A stretch of 43,755 nucleotides of DNA from Gemmatimonadota bacterium (GCA_018672475.1 JABHFS010000041.1:1-43755); one strand, 5' to 3'; counted from the first letter of the stretch, positions 23,229 to 32,703 are shown. Made by a program: numbers and translations. Notes: generated by a model not told the origin, from the letters alone.

Positions 23229-26111
23229 TTGATCCTACTAATTCTCTGTCTCCTTTCGCTTTCTGGCGCAGTTGTCCACGCCCAGGAATGGCGCGTTCTT
23301 GCCTTGCGGGTCGACTTTCCGCTCGAAAGTCCCGACGAGGGCACGACCACCGGTGTCGGCGCCTTTGACCTGCGTTTCGCCGAGGACGCCGGCGATGATT
23401 ATATGCCGCCCTATGACTTACCGCCGCATGATCGCGCCTATTTCGCACGGCACTTGACGGCTTTGGCGCGATATTATCAGACGGTTTCGGACGGCCGGGT
23501 AGTTATCGAATCTGAAGTGTTCCCCCGCGTTGAGCGATTGGCCTATAGGCTGCCGCAAAGCATGCTGCACTACGGCAATGGTCGCACGACCGAAGAGATC
23601 GGCGCAAAGTGGATTGAGTTGTTACGCGATGCCATTGAAATGGCTTTGGCCGATCCGGATGGTCCACAATTATCCGATTTTAACAGCTTCCTGGTATTTC
23701 ACGCCGGAGTCGGTCACGAGACCGGTGAACTCAATGATATCCGCTCGGTCTTTCTCGAAAAAAGCGATTTTGATCGTTTTAATGGAGGGCCGTTGGTTTT
23801 GGATGGCGTCGAGGTCGGGGAGGCCTGGATTTTGCCGGAATCGCCGAGCCTTAATGGTCGGGCGGGTCTTAATGGCCTTATGGCCAAGTTCTTCGGCAAT
23901 CAGTTAGGGCTTCCGGGGCTTTCGAATTTTGCCGACGGTCTGCCTGCGGTCGGCGGGTGGAGTCTGATGGATGTCGGCGCCAATGCGCTGGGCTTCGTGC
24001 TGGCCGACAGTTTGGAACCGGTCATTGGTTTTACCGCCCCACATCCTATCGCCTGGAGCAAAGCGCGTCTTGGATGGATCGAGCCGCTTGTGGTGCGTCG
24101 CGATACAGTCGTCTCACTGTTGGCGACCGATCGCGCTGGCGATTTGCCAAAAGCCTTGCGCGTGCCGATCGACGTCGACGAATATTTCCTGCTGGAGAAT
24201 CGCCAACAGCGCGGTCGGCGCGGTGCGCCCGAGGGCCAGGTTGTGCGCGGAGTTGATCAAGACGAGGTGTTGTGGCTCGAGGAGGGAGAGATCGAGTTGG
24301 AACAGGGTGTGTGGACGGGGGTGGAGGACTACGATGCCTTTATTCCAGGTTCGGGGGTGCTTATTTGGCATATTGACGACGGGGTCATTGAAGCGCATGC
24401 GGCCGACGGGGCGATCAATAATCGCCCGGAGCGACAGGGGATTGCCTTGGAGGAGGCCGATGGTTATCGCGACATCGGCAATCCGGTTTTTGAGCGTTTG
24501 CGACAGATTGAAGGCTCGCCCGATGATCCGTTCTTTGTCGGCGGACAAACGCTTTTCGGTCCGGGGACCCGACCCGATACGCGCAGTAATCGCGGTTGGG
24601 ATACGGGCATTGAGATTGAGGTCCTTTCTGATTTGGGCGATACGATGCAGGTGGCGATCCGCTTTGCGCATTCGCGGCCGGGCTGGCCGCTGGCATTGGC
24701 CGGGGATGGCCTTCTGCAGGCGGCCGATCTGGACGGCGACGGGGCGGACGAATTGCTTTTTGAAGCGGATGCCGGGATAGGTTATGCCGATGCAGCGGGG
24801 ATAGCCGAGTGGAGGCTCGCGGCGAGCCGGTTGCTGGCCGTCGGCGACGGTGACGGCGACGGCCTCGCGGAGATTTTCTCCCTGGGCGACGAAGTGGCCG
24901 CTTGGCCGTTGCACGCGGATGAACCGCTGTGGTCTACGGATTTGGCTTGGACGCCCCAGGACGCGCTCTTCGACGCCAACAAGCGGCTCGGCGAGGGAGT
25001 CCACGGTCCCGCCTTGTTGTTGGCGGGCCCGGAACAGCTAAATACTTTTATCGCCGATACCGGCGCGTTGTGGGACCAGTCTTCGCCGACGGGTTTTCTC
25101 GCCAGCATGAAAGTGCAGGACGGGGGCTCCGTAGAGGATGTCTTCGTTGCCTCGGCCGATGCATCTTTTAGCCCGCTTGACGGGCCCGGCTTATTGCCGC
25201 CAGCAGTGGGCGATCTCAACGGCGACGGTATGCTGCACGCGGAAGTTGTCCTGGCCGACAGTGGCGGGGCTGTGATTGTGCATCTTGCCGGTGAACCGAT
25301 TGAGTTGGGTGATTCGCTGGCATCCGCGCCCGTTTTGGGCGACCTGGACGGCGACGGGACTTTGGAGATCATCTTTCTTGCACGCAATGGTATGATACAC
25401 GCGCTACGCGCCGATGGGGTACGCCATGCCGATTTCCCGTTTGAGATACCTCGTTTTGCGGAAGTTGGCGATCTGCATTTCGAAGCAATACTTTTCGATA
25501 TCGACGCCGATGGCAAGCAGGAGATTTTTGCAGCGGGGCGCAGCGGAATATTTGGCATTGACGATGATGGCAAATTACTGCCGGGTTTCCCGCTGCTGAC
25601 AGCTTCCCCACCGACGGCGTCTCCTGTCGCATTCGATATAAACGGCGACGGTCGTTTGGAACTGGCGGCCCTCGACGGAGAAGCGCTCTATGTCTGGGAT
25701 CCGCAGCGGGTGATGGCTGGTTATACGGGCAGCAGCGCCCACTGGCCCCAAGCCCGGGCTGATGCGGCTGGCACACGGGCGGTAAGCGTCGCCGTAGAAC
25801 CGACGGTGGAGCCCGAGCGTGCGCTGTTGCCGCAAGCCCAAGTCTACTGTTATCCGAACCCCGTTGGCGTCGGTGAAGAAGCGCATATGCGTTTCGCACT
25901 TAGCGAAGCTGCCTTCGTCGAACTCGACGTGTTCGACGTGTTGGGGGCGCGAGTTGGCAGGGGGCATATGAATTCGTTTGCAGTGGGTGCACATGAGATC
26001 GCCTGGTCGGTCGACGACTATCAAAACGGGCTCTATATCTGCCGCCTGCAGGCGCGCAGCACGGGGGGGCAGCGAGCGGAAGTGATGGTGAAGATGGCGG
26101 TGAGCCGATGA
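23229..26111 (+). CDS. Secreted M6-like protein with degenerate zinc site, FG-GAP repeats and T9SS tail
   Basis: The 960-residue product starts at TTG (23229), because a stop at 23202 leaves no ATG; the start gives a clean signal peptide ending at VVHA. Residues of about 20-480 resemble M6 (immune-inhibitor-A-like) metalloproteases: an early WRVLALRVDFP, GGWSLMDVGANALG and SKARLGWIEP. The zinc helix, however, reads KFFGN (220-224) followed by QLGLP, where active enzymes have HE-x-G-H, so both His and the Glu are lost. Then follow at least six Ca-binding FG-GAP/VCBS-type repeats (DLDGDGADELLF, DLNGDG, DLDGDG, DIDADG, DINGDG) and a T9SS sorting domain (YCYPNPVGVG, about residue 870). It overlaps the next gene by ATGA. 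Confidence 0.8.
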   Translation: MILLILCLLSLSGAVVHAQEWRVLALRVDFPLESPDEGTTTGVGAFDLRFAEDAGDDYMPPYDLPPHDRAYFARHLTALARYYQTVSDGRVVIESEVFPRVERLAYRLPQSMLHYGNGRTTEEIGAKWIELLRDAIEMALADPDGPQLSDFNSFLVFHAGVGHETGELNDIRSVFLEKSDFDRFNGGPLVLDGVEVGEAWILPESPSLNGRAGLNGLMAKFFGNQLGLPGLSNFADGLPAVGGWSLMDVGANALGFVLADSLEPVIGFTAPHPIAWSKARLGWIEPLVVRRDTVVSLLATDRAGDLPKALRVPIDVDEYFLLENRQQRGRRGAPEGQVVRGVDQDEVLWLEEGEIELEQGVWTGVEDYDAFIPGSGVLIWHIDDGVIEAHAADGAINNRPERQGIALEEADGYRDIGNPVFERLRQIEGSPDDPFFVGGQTLFGPGTRPDTRSNRGWDTGIEIEVLSDLGDTMQVAIRFAHSRPGWPLALAGDGLLQAADLDGDGADELLFEADAGIGYADAAGIAEWRLAASRLLAVGDGDGDGLAEIFSLGDEVAAWPLHADEPLWSTDLAWTPQDALFDANKRLGEGVHGPALLLAGPEQLNTFIADTGALWDQSSPTGFLASMKVQDGGSVEDVFVASADASFSPLDGPGLLPPAVGDLNGDGMLHAEVVLADSGGAVIVHLAGEPIELGDSLASAPVLGDLDGDGTLEIIFLARNGMIHALRADGVRHADFPFEIPRFAEVGDLHFEAILFDIDADGKQEIFAAGRSGIFGIDDDGKLLPGFPLLTASPPTASPVAFDINGDGRLELAALDGEALYVWDPQRVMAGYTGSSAHWPQARADAAGTRAVSVAVEPTVEPERALLPQAQVYCYPNPVGVGEEAHMRFALSEAAFVELDVFDVLGARVGRGHMNSFAVGAHEIAWSVDDYQNGLYICRLQARSTGGQRAEVMVKMAVSR

Positions 26112-29100
26112 GTAGACTGACTTTGATGCTAGGGCTGTTGTTGGGGGCTGGCTGGGGGGGACCTGCTGCTGCGCAGAATCATCCTGAGCTCGATTGGCAG
26201 GTGGTCGAGACGGAACATTTCCGCATCCTCTACCATCAGGGCTTGGAAGGGGCGGCCGCGCGGACGGCGCAAATCGCCGAGGCCGCTTATGATCCCATCA
26301 CCAAGCTCTATGGCTATCATCCGGATGATCGGGTGCGGATCGTGCTCAAGGACTATGACGATTACGCCAATGGCGCCGCATTTTTCTATCACGACACGAT
26401 CGAGATTTGGACCACTGCGCTCGATCACGACTTCGATTTGCGCGGGACTTCCGACTGGTTACGCAATGTCATAACCCACGAGTTCACGCATATTATTTCA
26501 TTGGGCACCGCACGCAAAGGATCGCAGCGGGTGCCGGCGCTTTATCTGCAGTATTTCGGATATCAGCGCGAGGAAAATCGCCCCGATATCCTGATCGGTT
26601 ATCCCGACGCCATCGCCTCCTATCCGATAATGAGTACGGTGGTGCCGATGTGGCTGGCTGAGGGAGCGGCGCAGTATATGGCCGAAGGCGCGCACCAAGA
26701 CCGTTGGGATGCCAATCGCGATATGGTGCTGCGTGCACAAGTGCTTGCCGGCGAACAGTTACCCTTCGACCAGATGGGCATTTTCGGCAAACACGGTTTT
26801 GGCAACGAATACGTCTACGATCACGGCTACGGTTTGGTGCGCTATATTGCCGAGACCTATGGCGAACAGAAAATCGCCGAGCTGTATCGAGCGGCGTCTG
26901 CCTGGCGTTCGCTCGAAATCGATGGCGCGTTCGATAAGGTCCTTGGCAAGAGCGTCGACGAACTATACGACGAGTGGGTTGTGTCGATGCGGGCTGGCTA
27001 TGAGGCACAAGTGGCGAGTTTGGGCGAGTTGAATGAAGGTGAATTGGTGAGCGATCTTGGCTTCTCGAATTTGCGACCCCAACTCTCGCCCGACGGTAAG
27101 AAGCTGGCCTATCTTTCGACGAGGAAACGCCAATACGGCCCGCATATGCTGGTCGTGCGCGACCTCGAGACGGAAGAAGACGAGGTCGTGGCCTTTCCGG
27201 TGGCGGCTTCGACAGTGGATTGGTCCGCCGACGGACAGAAATTGCTTTTTTCGCGCATAGACCGGGCGGATAAATACGGTTCGCGGCAGGCGGATATTTA
27301 CGAATACGATTTCACGGTCGACGAGCCGGGTTTCTTGCACGATATGATCTGGGCCCTACCGGCCATGGTCGCCGCTACTGCCCCCGAGACACCGCGCATT
27401 AAACAGCTGACGCACGGGCTGCGCGCGCTCTATCCTACCTATTCACCCGACGGTGAATGGATCGCCTTCGTCAAGAACAAAGGGAGCAACAACAATCTGG
27501 GGATGATGCGGGCCGATGGTTCGGATCTGCGCTATCTCACTGATTTTCAGGATGGGACGCAAGTTTATACGCCGCGTTTTTCGCCTGATGGAAAACGATT
27601 GGTTTTTTCTATTTCGCGACAGGGGCAGCGAGATATTGCTATGGTTGACTTGGTCGGCGTTGCTGTGCAAGCAGGCAATCGAGTAACTGCTGCCGAGCCG
27701 AAAGCATCAGTTGTACAGGAAGGACTGGCTTCTGAGGGGACTGAGGTTTTGGCTGCGGAAAAAGTCTCGTTGTTGGGATCGAGTTTTAAGGGGGTAATCG
27801 CGACGCCTGGCACCGACCGCGATCCGGTTTGGAGCGCCGATGGTAAGCAAGTCGTCTTCAGCTCTGATTATAGCGGAATCTTCAACGTCTACGCCCTGGA
27901 CTTAGGGACGCAAACGCTGCGGCAAATTACCAATGTAATCGGTGGGGCCTTTAATCCAACCGTCGGTTCGACTGGAGAGATCTTCTTTGCCTCTTACACT
28001 GCTAAGGGCTTCGAGATCCGCCATTTATCTGGTGAAGGAGTGTCGATTAATGTTGAAGGGCAGAGGTCGCCTCGGTGGGTTGAGCAAAAAAACGCCGCGC
28101 CCGCTAAATCTGGGTGGGTGTTAACTGCACCGGAGCCGTTGGCCAGTAGCGCCCCTGCTCCCGTTCTGCAAAAACAGGCGGAGCCCTATGGTATCGACTT
28201 CCTCAAGACTTCGCTCTTGCCGCGGCTCTCCATGGACGAAGGCCATTTTAAACCGGGTGTCTATGTCTCTTCGAGTGACGTGCTCAATCGGCAGAATATT
28301 TTTGCTGGGGCGGCGATCGCACCGGCGAATGGAGATCGCGATCTCTTCGCCATGTACGAATACCGGGGTTTCCGTCCGACATTCTTCCTCGAAGTGTTCA
28401 ACCAAAGCCGGCACTCGGCCCGTGGCGACAGTACAGATGCGCGCGACCTGATCGTCAACGGGGTCAATTTTAATCTCAACCAGATCAGCGTCGGTGGTCG
28501 CGGTCGTTTGGGACGCTATGGCCGTTTGGCGGCTTCGTTTACTTACGATCGCTACGACGCCAGTGTCGAGAGTGACGCCTTTAGGCCGCGTCGCGACGGG
28601 CAGGTCGGCTTTGAACGCATTGAGCAGAAACCCTTCGGCTATACCTATCTCAATGGTTTCGGCTTGGGGCTGACCTATCGTATGGATTTGATCGCCCGGC
28701 GACGCGATCGCGAGATCAACCCGTTGGGGCGGCAGATCTATTTCCGCTACGATCGCATGTTTAATTATTTTATTGAGGGATTTAACGAGAGCGCGAGTTT
28801 TATTGACGAGCAGTATCTCAATCTTTTTTATAATCAGGTTACTCTCGATTGGAACGAATATATCGGCCTTCCCTGGAACACGCGATTGGGCATGCGTTTT
28901 TACGGAGGGTGGATCGATAGTGATAAGGTCGACGATAAGGAGCAAGTCAACGATTTCTTTGATTACCATCTCGGTGGGCTGAATTTTATGAAGGGGTATA
29001 CCTTCTACAGCATCGAGGGCCGCAAGGCGATGATGGGCACGGCGACCTTGCGCTTGCCGTTGTTGCCGCGGATCGGCAAGCGCTTTATGCATTTGTATTT

Positions 29101-29347
29101 CGACAAGGTTTACGGGGCGGTTTACGGCGATATCGGCAAGGCCTGGGACGGGGAGATCAGCGATCCGGACGAGTTTTATGGGCGCGAAGGTCCCTTGCGT
29201 TCGCTGGGCGGGCAGTTGCGGTTCGATATGGTTTCTTATTACAGTTTGCCGACGCGGGTGCAGATGGATTGGGCTTATGGGGTGGATGAGGTGGAGGAGC
29301 GCAGTCCGTGGAAGTTTTATTTTACGGTATTATTTGGTTATTTGTAG
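26108..29347 (+). CDS. Outer membrane fusion: MA-type metallopeptidase, PD40 propeller, D15-like barrel
   Basis: The 1079-residue protein has a signal peptide (1-22) and three parts. Residues of about 25-300 are a peptidase-MA-like domain with HEFTH (124-128) and the distal WLAEGAAQYMAEG. About 310-700 is a beta-propeller with repeated PD40/WD40-like motifs (LSPDGKKLAYLS, YSPDGEWIAFVK, FSPDGKRLVFSI, WSADGKQVVFSS). About 715-1079 is a beta-barrel like the BamA/surface-antigen D15 C terminus, ending VLFGYL. It is probably anchored in the outer membrane. The active-site residues look intact. It shares an ATGA overlap with the M6-like gene, so the two are translationally coupled. Partner and substrate are unknown. 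Confidence 0.8.
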   Translation: MSRLTLMLGLLLGAGWGGPAAAQNHPELDWQVVETEHFRILYHQGLEGAAARTAQIAEAAYDPITKLYGYHPDDRVRIVLKDYDDYANGAAFFYHDTIEIWTTALDHDFDLRGTSDWLRNVITHEFTHIISLGTARKGSQRVPALYLQYFGYQREENRPDILIGYPDAIASYPIMSTVVPMWLAEGAAQYMAEGAHQDRWDANRDMVLRAQVLAGEQLPFDQMGIFGKHGFGNEYVYDHGYGLVRYIAETYGEQKIAELYRAASAWRSLEIDGAFDKVLGKSVDELYDEWVVSMRAGYEAQVASLGELNEGELVSDLGFSNLRPQLSPDGKKLAYLSTRKRQYGPHMLVVRDLETEEDEVVAFPVAASTVDWSADGQKLLFSRIDRADKYGSRQADIYEYDFTVDEPGFLHDMIWALPAMVAATAPETPRIKQLTHGLRALYPTYSPDGEWIAFVKNKGSNNNLGMMRADGSDLRYLTDFQDGTQVYTPRFSPDGKRLVFSISRQGQRDIAMVDLVGVAVQAGNRVTAAEPKASVVQEGLASEGTEVLAAEKVSLLGSSFKGVIATPGTDRDPVWSADGKQVVFSSDYSGIFNVYALDLGTQTLRQITNVIGGAFNPTVGSTGEIFFASYTAKGFEIRHLSGEGVSINVEGQRSPRWVEQKNAAPAKSGWVLTAPEPLASSAPAPVLQKQAEPYGIDFLKTSLLPRLSMDEGHFKPGVYVSSSDVLNRQNIFAGAAIAPANGDRDLFAMYEYRGFRPTFFLEVFNQSRHSARGDSTDARDLIVNGVNFNLNQISVGGRGRLGRYGRLAASFTYDRYDASVESDAFRPRRDGQVGFERIEQKPFGYTYLNGFGLGLTYRMDLIARRRDREINPLGRQIYFRYDRMFNYFIEGFNESASFIDEQYLNLFYNQVTLDWNEYIGLPWNTRLGMRFYGGWIDSDKVDDKEQVNDFFDYHLGGLNFMKGYTFYSIEGRKAMMGTATLRLPLLPRIGKRFMHLYFDKVYGAVYGDIGKAWDGEISDPDEFYGREGPLRSLGGQLRFDMVSYYSLPTRVQMDWAYGVDEVEERSPWKFYFTVLFGYL

Positions 29348-29363
29348 GAATCTGAAGTTGTAG

Positions 29364-29512
29364 GGTGGCCTGGGGAGGACGGCGTCTGGAAGATCCCAGA
29401 CGCTCATTCTCGCAGGCCGTTCTTGGCGTGCTCCGAGGGAGTTTTGCCGATTTTGCTGTCCTGTGAAATTGGCAAAATAATCCGCTCTGGGATCTCCCCA
29501 GACACCTTGTTA
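29364..29512. repeat. Nested inverted repeats with alternative pairings
   Basis: This 150-nt stretch lies between two genes. GCGTCTGG (29382-29389) pairs perfectly with CCAGACGC (29396-29403) as a local hairpin. AGATCCCAGA (29391-29400) can instead pair with TCTGGGATCT (29486-29495), and CTGGGGAG (29370-29377) with CTCCCCAG (29494-29501). TTTTGCC (29442-29448) pairs with GGCAAAA (29471-29477). The competing pairings resemble an attenuator or a small palindromic repeat element. It may be the terminator of the previous gene or a leader of the next. Confidence 0.45.
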
Positions 29513-29566
29513 GCATGCTATTGGTAGCAGTTGAATCCATCGGTTTTTGTTGGAGGAAATAAGAAG

Positions 29567-30475
29567 ATGGTGAGATTAGGGGTAGCAGTAGTTTTTTCGA
29601 TAATGGTCGCTACGTCTATCGGTGCTGAGCAGTTGCCGAGTATTCTTAGTGCGGAGGGGCAAGATTTTTTGATGGGGTTGGGGCGGATGGCGGCGGATGA
29701 CGGTCCTGTGGTTGCGCCTGAGCTGCCGATGGAAACTCCAATGGAAGCGCCTAGCAGTGGTGGCAAAGAGGTGAAGTCGACTCGGCGAGCTTTTCTCTAT
29801 TCGGTATTGGTGCCGGGCTTGGGAGAGTGGTATGCGGGGGCGAAGACGCGGGGGTTGGTTTTCTTTGGCATCGAGGCGGTGACGTTAGGGGTGTGGTCGA
29901 GTTGGAAAGGGAAGGGTAATGACGTCGAAGACGAGTTTCGCGCGGTGGCCGACGAAAAATGGGATCCGCTCAATTACTTGGCTTGGCGCGGTTCGACGAT
30001 TTCGCGGAATTCATCGATAACTCATGCGTTGCCTTGCTCCAGCTATGTGGATGTCTATTTGGAAACGGGCAATTTCAAAGGTTGCGACGTCGCCGAAATC
30101 CAGCAGTACTACGAACTGGTCGGCAAATACGACCAGTTTGCGGCCGGCTGGACCGATATAGTTCGGGTCGAAACGGGGAATCCTGCTCAGCCGACTGAGG
30201 TTGATTCGGTCGAGAATTTTTTGTCGGAGCAGCGACTGACCTATGAGATCCGGCGCGACGACAGCAATAAATATTTAAAACGAGCGTCGACATTAAGCGG
30301 GTTGATACTGATCAACCACGTCATCAGCGCGATCGATGCGGCACGGGTCGCCCGGGCGCGTTCTGAGGGCGTCGACGAGGCCGCGCTTGCGCGGCGGACG
30401 CGCATGGCTGTCGTAATGCAGCCTTGGCAGCGACGGCAGGTGCCGATGCTTATGGCCTATAAGCCCTTCGATTGA
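29567..30475 (+). CDS. DUF5683-type membrane protein (first of two)
   Basis: I chose the ATG at 29567, 10 nt after GGAGG, rather than the frame opening at 29531. The 302-residue protein has a signal peptide (1-20), a Pro/Glu-rich linker, then the DUF5683 pattern: RRAFLYSVLVPGLGEWYAG, a hydrophobic helix, and a second one (TLSGLILINHVISAIDAA) near the C terminus. DUF5683 proteins are small envelope proteins of unknown function in the FCB group. It is followed after 4 nt by a shorter paralog and then the HEFQH peptidase, forming an operon. Confidence 0.75.
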   Translation: MVRLGVAVVFSIMVATSIGAEQLPSILSAEGQDFLMGLGRMAADDGPVVAPELPMETPMEAPSSGGKEVKSTRRAFLYSVLVPGLGEWYAGAKTRGLVFFGIEAVTLGVWSSWKGKGNDVEDEFRAVADEKWDPLNYLAWRGSTISRNSSITHALPCSSYVDVYLETGNFKGCDVAEIQQYYELVGKYDQFAAGWTDIVRVETGNPAQPTEVDSVENFLSEQRLTYEIRRDDSNKYLKRASTLSGLILINHVISAIDAARVARARSEGVDEAALARRTRMAVVMQPWQRRQVPMLMAYKPFD

Positions 30476-30479
30476 AGCA

Positions 30480-31091
30480 ATGTTAAGATTCACAATACTC
30501 ATTCTGCTGCTATTATTGCCCGTGGCTGCCTCGGCGAGCAAATCCCAAGGTGCGTTTTGGCGTTCACTGCTTATACCGGGTTGGGGGCAGCGTTACGCGG
30601 CGGGTCAAGGCGGACGTTTTTTTGCCGCTGAATTGGCTCTTTGGGGTGGTTATTTCGGCTTTGAGCGGCTCGGCGATATTCGCCGTGAGCAATACCGGGC
30701 CTATGCCGCGGAGAAGGCCGGGGCGCGGCCGGCGGGCAAGGGGGGGGAGTATTTCGACGACCTTGGTTTTTATCAGAGCCGACTGCAGCACAATCAGTTT
30801 TCCCGCTATGAGGACGGCCCAAATGCGAAGGTGTACCCGCTGGACCGTGATTCCTTTTGGGAATGGGACGGGGACACTTCGCGTGAACGCTATCGCAGCT
30901 TGCGCAATTCGAGTACCACAGCCGGGCGGCAGGCGGTCTTTATGACCGGGTTGCTGGTGGTTAACCACCTTGTTTCGGCGGTGCATGCAGCTCGGACAGC
31001 TGGTGGTGCGGGCGATATGCGAACTACCCTGGTGCCTATTTTTACTCCCGGGCGCTTTAGGGCGTCACTATCGATAGTGCGGCGTTTCTGA
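30480..31091 (+). CDS. DUF5683-type membrane protein (second, shorter)
   Basis: The 203-residue protein repeats the architecture of its upstream neighbour: signal peptide (1-19), FWRSLLIPGWGQRYAAGQGG, an amphipathic middle region, and a late helix FMTGLLVVNHLVSAVHAART. The two share the P-G-x-G-x-x-Y-x-G core and the late N-H-x-x-S-A motif, so they are paralogs. The function is unknown. Its TGA overlaps the next start by one base (TGATG), so translation is coupled to the metallopeptidase gene. Confidence 0.75.
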   Translation: MLRFTILILLLLLPVAASASKSQGAFWRSLLIPGWGQRYAAGQGGRFFAAELALWGGYFGFERLGDIRREQYRAYAAEKAGARPAGKGGEYFDDLGFYQSRLQHNQFSRYEDGPNAKVYPLDRDSFWEWDGDTSRERYRSLRNSSTTAGRQAVFMTGLLVVNHLVSAVHAARTAGGAGDMRTTLVPIFTPGRFRASLSIVRRF

Positions 31092-32680
31092 TGAATTGGC
31101 TCTGGATCGTATGCCTGTTGCCGTTGGCGGTTTTTGCTGAAGAGCGGATTTGCGGCACCCGCTGGTTGCAGGAACATCGCGACGAATTTCCGGCGCCTGC
31201 GGCTAAGGCGCTTGATGTAGTACAGGAAACGGGGCCGATTGAAGTGGGGACGCAGCGCGCTTTTTTGGTTCCCACCGATCCTCTGCTCAATTTGGCTACC
31301 TGCCGCTTTAAGGGCGAGCACTGTTATATCTTTGTCGAAGAAAGCCAGTGGGATGTCATCGTCGCGCAACCCGATGTCGACCAGCTTGGGGCGCTTTTCG
31401 AGGAGCAGACCCCGGCTGATGCCGATCGCGGAGTCTACGACATGGCAGTTGAAGCCTTCGGGGAGGCGGCCGACGAAGATGGGGATCCCCGCGTTTTTAT
31501 CTTGCTGCTCGATATTCCCGACGATCGGGTGGTAGGGTATTTCGACCGATCGGTTTATGGGCATGTGCAAGAGGAATTGAGGCGCGATACGATTTATCTC
31601 GACGCGCGCAAGCTAGTTTTTCAAGCCTATCTCGGTCGTGGGACGCTGGCGCACGAGTTTCAGCACTTGATCCACTGGGGACACGACCCGGATGAAGAAG
31701 CCTGGATCGACGAAGGGCTTTCCGGTCATGCCGAGACCCTGACCGGTTTTCCCGAGACGGACCGGAGCATGGTGCCGAGTTTTCTCGACGACACCAGTCG
31801 CAACCTGACCTCTTGGCCTTTTGTAGCGGGACCGGAAAGTTATGGCAAGACCTATCTTTTTGCGTCATTTCTTGCCGAGCGCTACGGCGCAGGGTTGATT
31901 CGCCAAATCGTGGCCGAGCCGCGCAATGGGATATTCGGTGTCGATGAAGCGTTTAAAAGCGAGGATTGGGTGCAGGACTACGCCGGGGCCTGGGCTTTGT
32001 GGATCGCCGCGAACTATGCTGCCGATGATCCCGTGTTTGGTTATGGGGCGCTTAATGGACGCAGGGCTTTCGCTTTTTCCGCGCCGGAAGTGCCCTTTAG
32101 TCCAATGGGCGGGACAGTAGCCAACCAATGGGGCACGACCAATGTGATTCTTCGCTCGGCGGGTGATATCGAGGTTGATTTTGCCGGGGAAGCTGATGGG
32201 CGTTATGCAGTCTGGGTTTATGCGATGCGGGATAACCGGGGTGAGATGGTGCAAATGGAACTCGGCGCCGACAATAGGGGGCGGGTCGCGTCGGTGCAAG
32301 TCGACAGCGTTGCGGTAATCATAGGTCGTGCGTCGCGGGTGGGTGAGAGCTTTACCCTTGCAGCCCGCCGTTTTATTCCGACCGCTGTGGCGGGGAGTCT
32401 CGGTGGGAAAGTGGCCGAGGTCGACGCCTTTGACCCGGTGTATCCCAATCCATTCAATAGTGCGGTCGTTCTGCCTTTTCGCCTGAGCCGCGATAGTCGA
32501 GTTGAGTTGGCGATTTATAACGCGCTGGGGCAACGCGAAGCGCTCTTGTTGCAAGGGCGTCTCGGAGCGGGTGAGCACAGGGTGCGTTGGGAAGGTGCTA
32601 GTGCGGCTAGCGGCAATTATCTAGCGGTGCTGAACGTAGATGGCAAAATGCGTATGCGGCAGTTGGCATTGATAAAATAA
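31091..32680 (+). CDS. Secreted HEFQH metallopeptidase (M30-like) with T9SS sorting domain
   Basis: The 529-residue protein has a signal peptide (1-16). A zinc peptidase domain has HEFQH (residues 188-192) and the third-ligand region EEAWIDEGLSGHAE (about 200-213), resembling M30 (hyicolysin-like) enzymes. The C-terminal 85 residues form a T9SS type A sorting domain (VYPNPFNSAVVLPFRL at its start, GNYLAVLNVDG near its end). Unlike the PorU-like and M6-like proteins, the catalytic residues are present, so it is likely an active secreted protease attached to the cell surface by the T9SS. It is the last gene of the operon with the two DUF5683 proteins. Confidence 0.85.
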   Translation: MNWLWIVCLLPLAVFAEERICGTRWLQEHRDEFPAPAAKALDVVQETGPIEVGTQRAFLVPTDPLLNLATCRFKGEHCYIFVEESQWDVIVAQPDVDQLGALFEEQTPADADRGVYDMAVEAFGEAADEDGDPRVFILLLDIPDDRVVGYFDRSVYGHVQEELRRDTIYLDARKLVFQAYLGRGTLAHEFQHLIHWGHDPDEEAWIDEGLSGHAETLTGFPETDRSMVPSFLDDTSRNLTSWPFVAGPESYGKTYLFASFLAERYGAGLIRQIVAEPRNGIFGVDEAFKSEDWVQDYAGAWALWIAANYAADDPVFGYGALNGRRAFAFSAPEVPFSPMGGTVANQWGTTNVILRSAGDIEVDFAGEADGRYAVWVYAMRDNRGEMVQMELGADNRGRVASVQVDSVAVIIGRASRVGESFTLAARRFIPTAVAGSLGGKVAEVDAFDPVYPNPFNSAVVLPFRLSRDSRVELAIYNALGQREALLLQGRLGAGEHRVRWEGASAASGNYLAVLNVDGKMRMRQLALIK

Positions 32681-32703
32681 AATATAAAATGCGATATGCG
32701 TAT

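Noticed and set aside
24114..25004. Long minus-strand frame of 296 codons inside the M6-like gene
   Set aside because: It is antisense to a well-supported protein with FG-GAP repeats, has Arg/Pro-rich composition and no ribosome binding site.
28121..29092. Long minus-strand frame of 323 codons inside the peptidase/barrel gene
   Set aside because: Same reasoning: it is the shadow of a strongly supported coding frame with no family features.
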